The position numbers and the translations under genes are program-made. Below are positions 62,498 to 64,000 of a stretch of 64,000 nt of DNA, piece by piece. Numbering within the stretch: position 1 is the stretch's first letter; every line of letters starts with the position of its first letter. This stretch comes from Microbacterium testaceum (GTDB lineage: Bacteria; Actinomycetota; Actinomycetes; Actinomycetales; Microbacteriaceae). The notes beneath the pieces were generated by a model, which saw only the letters and a program-made list of their open reading frames with translations, had not been told where the DNA came from and did no database searches. The stretch is taken from the NCBI RefSeq assembly GCF_003075375.1, contig NZ_QDFT01000019.1:1-64000 (forward strand). The letters run 5' to 3'.

Positions 62498-63700
62498 TCA
62501 GGCCACGTGCAGCGCCTTGCCCCCGGCGACGACCAGGGCCCGCTCGGGCTGTCGGACGAGCGCGTCCATGGGGTTCTCGGCATCCATCAGGACGATGTCG
62601 GCGCGCGCCCCCTCGACCAGATCGTGCACGTCGCGGCCGACGGCCCACGCCGCGGCGCTCGTGGCCAGCCGCACCACGCGATCGAGGTCGTCGTCGCGCA
62701 CGAGTCCGCCGGCCCGGGCGTACTGCCACGCGATGCCCAGGATGTCGCCCGTTCCGTAGGGACTCCACAGATCCCGGATGCCGTCGGTGCCGAGCCCCAG
62801 GGCGACCCCGGCGGCGTCGAGATCGGCGAGGGGCAGCTGGGCGCCGCCGAGCGGGGCGACGGTGGTCATCGACACCCCCGCCTCGCCCATCGCGGCGAGC
62901 AGGTCGCGACGGCGCACGGCATCGAGCTGGGCGATCGCGAAACCGTGCGCGATGTTCACCCGTCCCGCGAGACCGTGCTGCTGCACGCGGTCGACGAGCA
63001 GCTCGATCTGGAACGCCCCGAGCTCGGCGGGGTCGTGCAGGTGGATGTCGATCCCCGTGCCGGTCTCGACGGCCAGCGACACGAGGGCGTCGATCTGTCC
63101 GACGGGGTCCCGATCGATGGATGCCGGGTCCAACCCGCCGATCCAGCCGACGCTTTCGCGACCGGCGGCCGCGCGCAGCAGCTCGAGCACGCCGGGGCGG
63201 CGCAGGACGCCGTCCTGCGGGAAGGCGACGAGCTGCACGTCGAGGGCTCCGCCGTAGGCGGCCGCGGCTTCTTCGACCGCGTCGATCGCGCCGAGGCCGA
63301 TCCCCGTGTCGACGTCGACGTGGGTGCGGATGGCCGTGGTGCCGTGCAGCACGAGCTGCTGGAGCACCGCGGCGGAGCGCTCGATCGAGGGGATGCCGAG
63401 TGCCCCGCGCTGAGCGCGTTCGTGGCGGATGCGTCCGTCGACGCCGCCCGCTCCCCCGTAGGGCTGCCACGGCAGCCCCCACCAGGACTTGTCGACGTGG
63501 GCGTGGGCGTTGATGAGACCGGGCAGGGCGAGCAATCCCCGTCCGTCGAACTCTCGCACGCCGATCGGTGCGGGGCCGGCGGGTCGGATCGCCGAGATGC
63601 GACCGTCGGTGATGTCGATGTCGACGGGGTCGCCGCCCCACGGGCGCACGCGGCGGAGGCAGGTGACGTCGAGCATGGCGGGGGGCGAAACGGGGGGCAT
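62498..63700 (-). CDS. Amidohydrolase, cytosine deaminase (CodA)-like
   Basis: 400 aa, metal-dependent TIM barrel. The metal site begins INAHAHVDKSW (about 64–74). Further ligands are in IDIHLHDPAELG, IAHGFAIAQL, and LGTDGIRDLWSP (the metal-binding Asp). C-terminal ADIVLMDAENP belongs to the small beta domain. The closest familiar enzymes are cytosine deaminase and isocytosine/creatinine-type deaminases. ATG 63700 has GATACT exactly 6 nt upstream. Confidence 0.9.
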   Translation of the reverse strand: MPPVSPPAMLDVTCLRRVRPWGGDPVDIDITDGRISAIRPAGPAPIGVREFDGRGLLALPGLINAHAHVDKSWWGLPWQPYGGAGGVDGRIRHERAQRGALGIPSIERSAAVLQQLVLHGTTAIRTHVDVDTGIGLGAIDAVEEAAAAYGGALDVQLVAFPQDGVLRRPGVLELLRAAAGRESVGWIGGLDPASIDRDPVGQIDALVSLAVETGTGIDIHLHDPAELGAFQIELLVDRVQQHGLAGRVNIAHGFAIAQLDAVRRRDLLAAMGEAGVSMTTVAPLGGAQLPLADLDAAGVALGLGTDGIRDLWSPYGTGDILGIAWQYARAGGLVRDDDLDRVVRLATSAAAWAVGRDVHDLVEGARADIVLMDAENPMDALVRQPERALVVAGGKALHVA

Positions 63701-63706
63701 GTCCCC

Positions 63707-63712
63707 AGTATC
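63707..63712 (-). promoter_or_regulatory. -10-like hexamer of the amidohydrolase gene (leaderless type)
   Basis: On the minus strand GATACT is exactly 6 nt before the ATG at 63700. Confidence 0.5.
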
Positions 63713-63809
63713 GGCGGATCCGCGGCTGGTGCGGCGGCGCCGCGCGCGGCCGGCGGCGACGTGCCGTCGCCCCGCGCCGTCGGCGTGAGCCGGTGTCGGC
63801 GCCCCGCCC

Positions 63810-63815
63810 TAGACT
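63810..63815 (+). promoter_or_regulatory. -10-like hexamer of the sirtuin gene
   Basis: TAGACT is 19 nt upstream of the ATG at 63835, which has a good GGAGGT ribosome binding site; so this transcript has a short leader. Confidence 0.55.
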
Positions 63816-63834
63816 CGTTGCGACGGAGGTGTGC

Positions 63835-64000
63835 ATGACCGACACGACGGAGGATGCCGGGTTCTCGGCATCCATCGATCGAGCCGTCGAGGTGCTGGCG
63901 GGCCGACGGGTCGCGGTGCTGACCGGTGCGGGCGTGTCGACGGACTCCGGGATCCCCGACTATCGCGGAAAGGGTGCGCCGACGCGGACGCCCATGACGG
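63835..64000 (+). CDS. Sir2 family NAD-dependent deacylase, N-terminal part (cut by window edge)
   Basis: Only 55 residues are visible. VLTGAGVSTDSGIPDYRG (about 28–45) is the NAD-binding signature of sirtuins, which remove acyl groups from lysines using NAD. The rest, with the catalytic His and zinc cysteines, lies beyond the right edge. ATG 63835 follows GGAGGT. Confidence 0.9.
   Translation, partial: MTDTTEDAGFSASIDRAVEVLAGRRVAVLTGAGVSTDSGIPDYRGKGAPTRTPMT

Overview
The window is about 70% GC, densely packed, and has actinobacterial marker genes (RbpA, PafB/PafC, HelY, an ANTAR regulator of the PdtaR type, an HGxxPAAW protein). Gene order and protein flavour fit Microbacteriaceae, most likely Microbacterium. 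This is inference from gene content; no search was run. It reads as ordinary chromosome with short accessory patches. I see no prophage, CRISPR array, insertion sequence or recognisable defence island.

Layout. 1–5.4 kb: priA (truncated by the left edge), fmt, rsmB, a membrane protein on the other strand, and rpe. 5.5–12.8 kb: a histidine/tryptophan block, hisE-hisG-hisF-hisI, Trp membrane protein, HGxxPAAW protein, trpC-trpB-trpA, lgt, mostly joined by 1–4 nt overlaps; trpE is not at the position where I expect it. 12.8–20.4 kb: gltB-gltD and pyk. 20.4–26.2 kb: tRNA-Leu(CAA), pdtaR, a hotdog thioesterase, polA and a DUF885 protein. 26.3–36 kb: accessory metabolism and envelope genes (LLM flavin oxidoreductase, MFS transporter, SGNH hydrolase, lipoprotein, SDR, two small orphan genes, a TetR regulator divergent from an alpha/beta hydrolase, dienelactone hydrolase, AEC transporter, HdeD-like protein). 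36–40.3 kb: S9 peptidase, atypical SDR, glycerophosphodiesterase, rbpA. 40.4–50.4 kb: a minus-strand block, in transcription order HAD, trmI, FKBP lipoprotein, pafB, pafC, tatA, tatC, helY, lnt. This is the usual Pup-proteasome neighbourhood, but the proteasome genes are absent. 50.5–55.3 kb: PAC2 protein, uppP, M20 peptidase, tRNA-Leu(GAG) with a duplicated 3' end, and a 2-oxoglutarate oxygenase. 55.4–64 kb: ferritin-like/VIT1 transporter, a superfamily 2 helicase, a second SGNH hydrolase, a SpoU methyltransferase, a CodA-like amidohydrolase and a truncated sirtuin.

The most unusual material is in the DNA itself. The 7-mer GGATGCC/GGCATCC occurs a little over 100 times by eye count, on both strands, in genes and in terminators. 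A family of nested palindromes of about 70 bp sits between genes at three places. Four tandem copies of a palindromic unit of about 100 bp lie at 62.1–62.5 kb. Twelve genes have a -10-like hexamer exactly 6 nt before the start codon, which suggests leaderless mRNAs. A pair of tandem 23-bp operators lies between the TetR gene and its divergent hydrolase. I did not find a convincing new multi-gene system; the repeat families are the best candidates for something undescribed.
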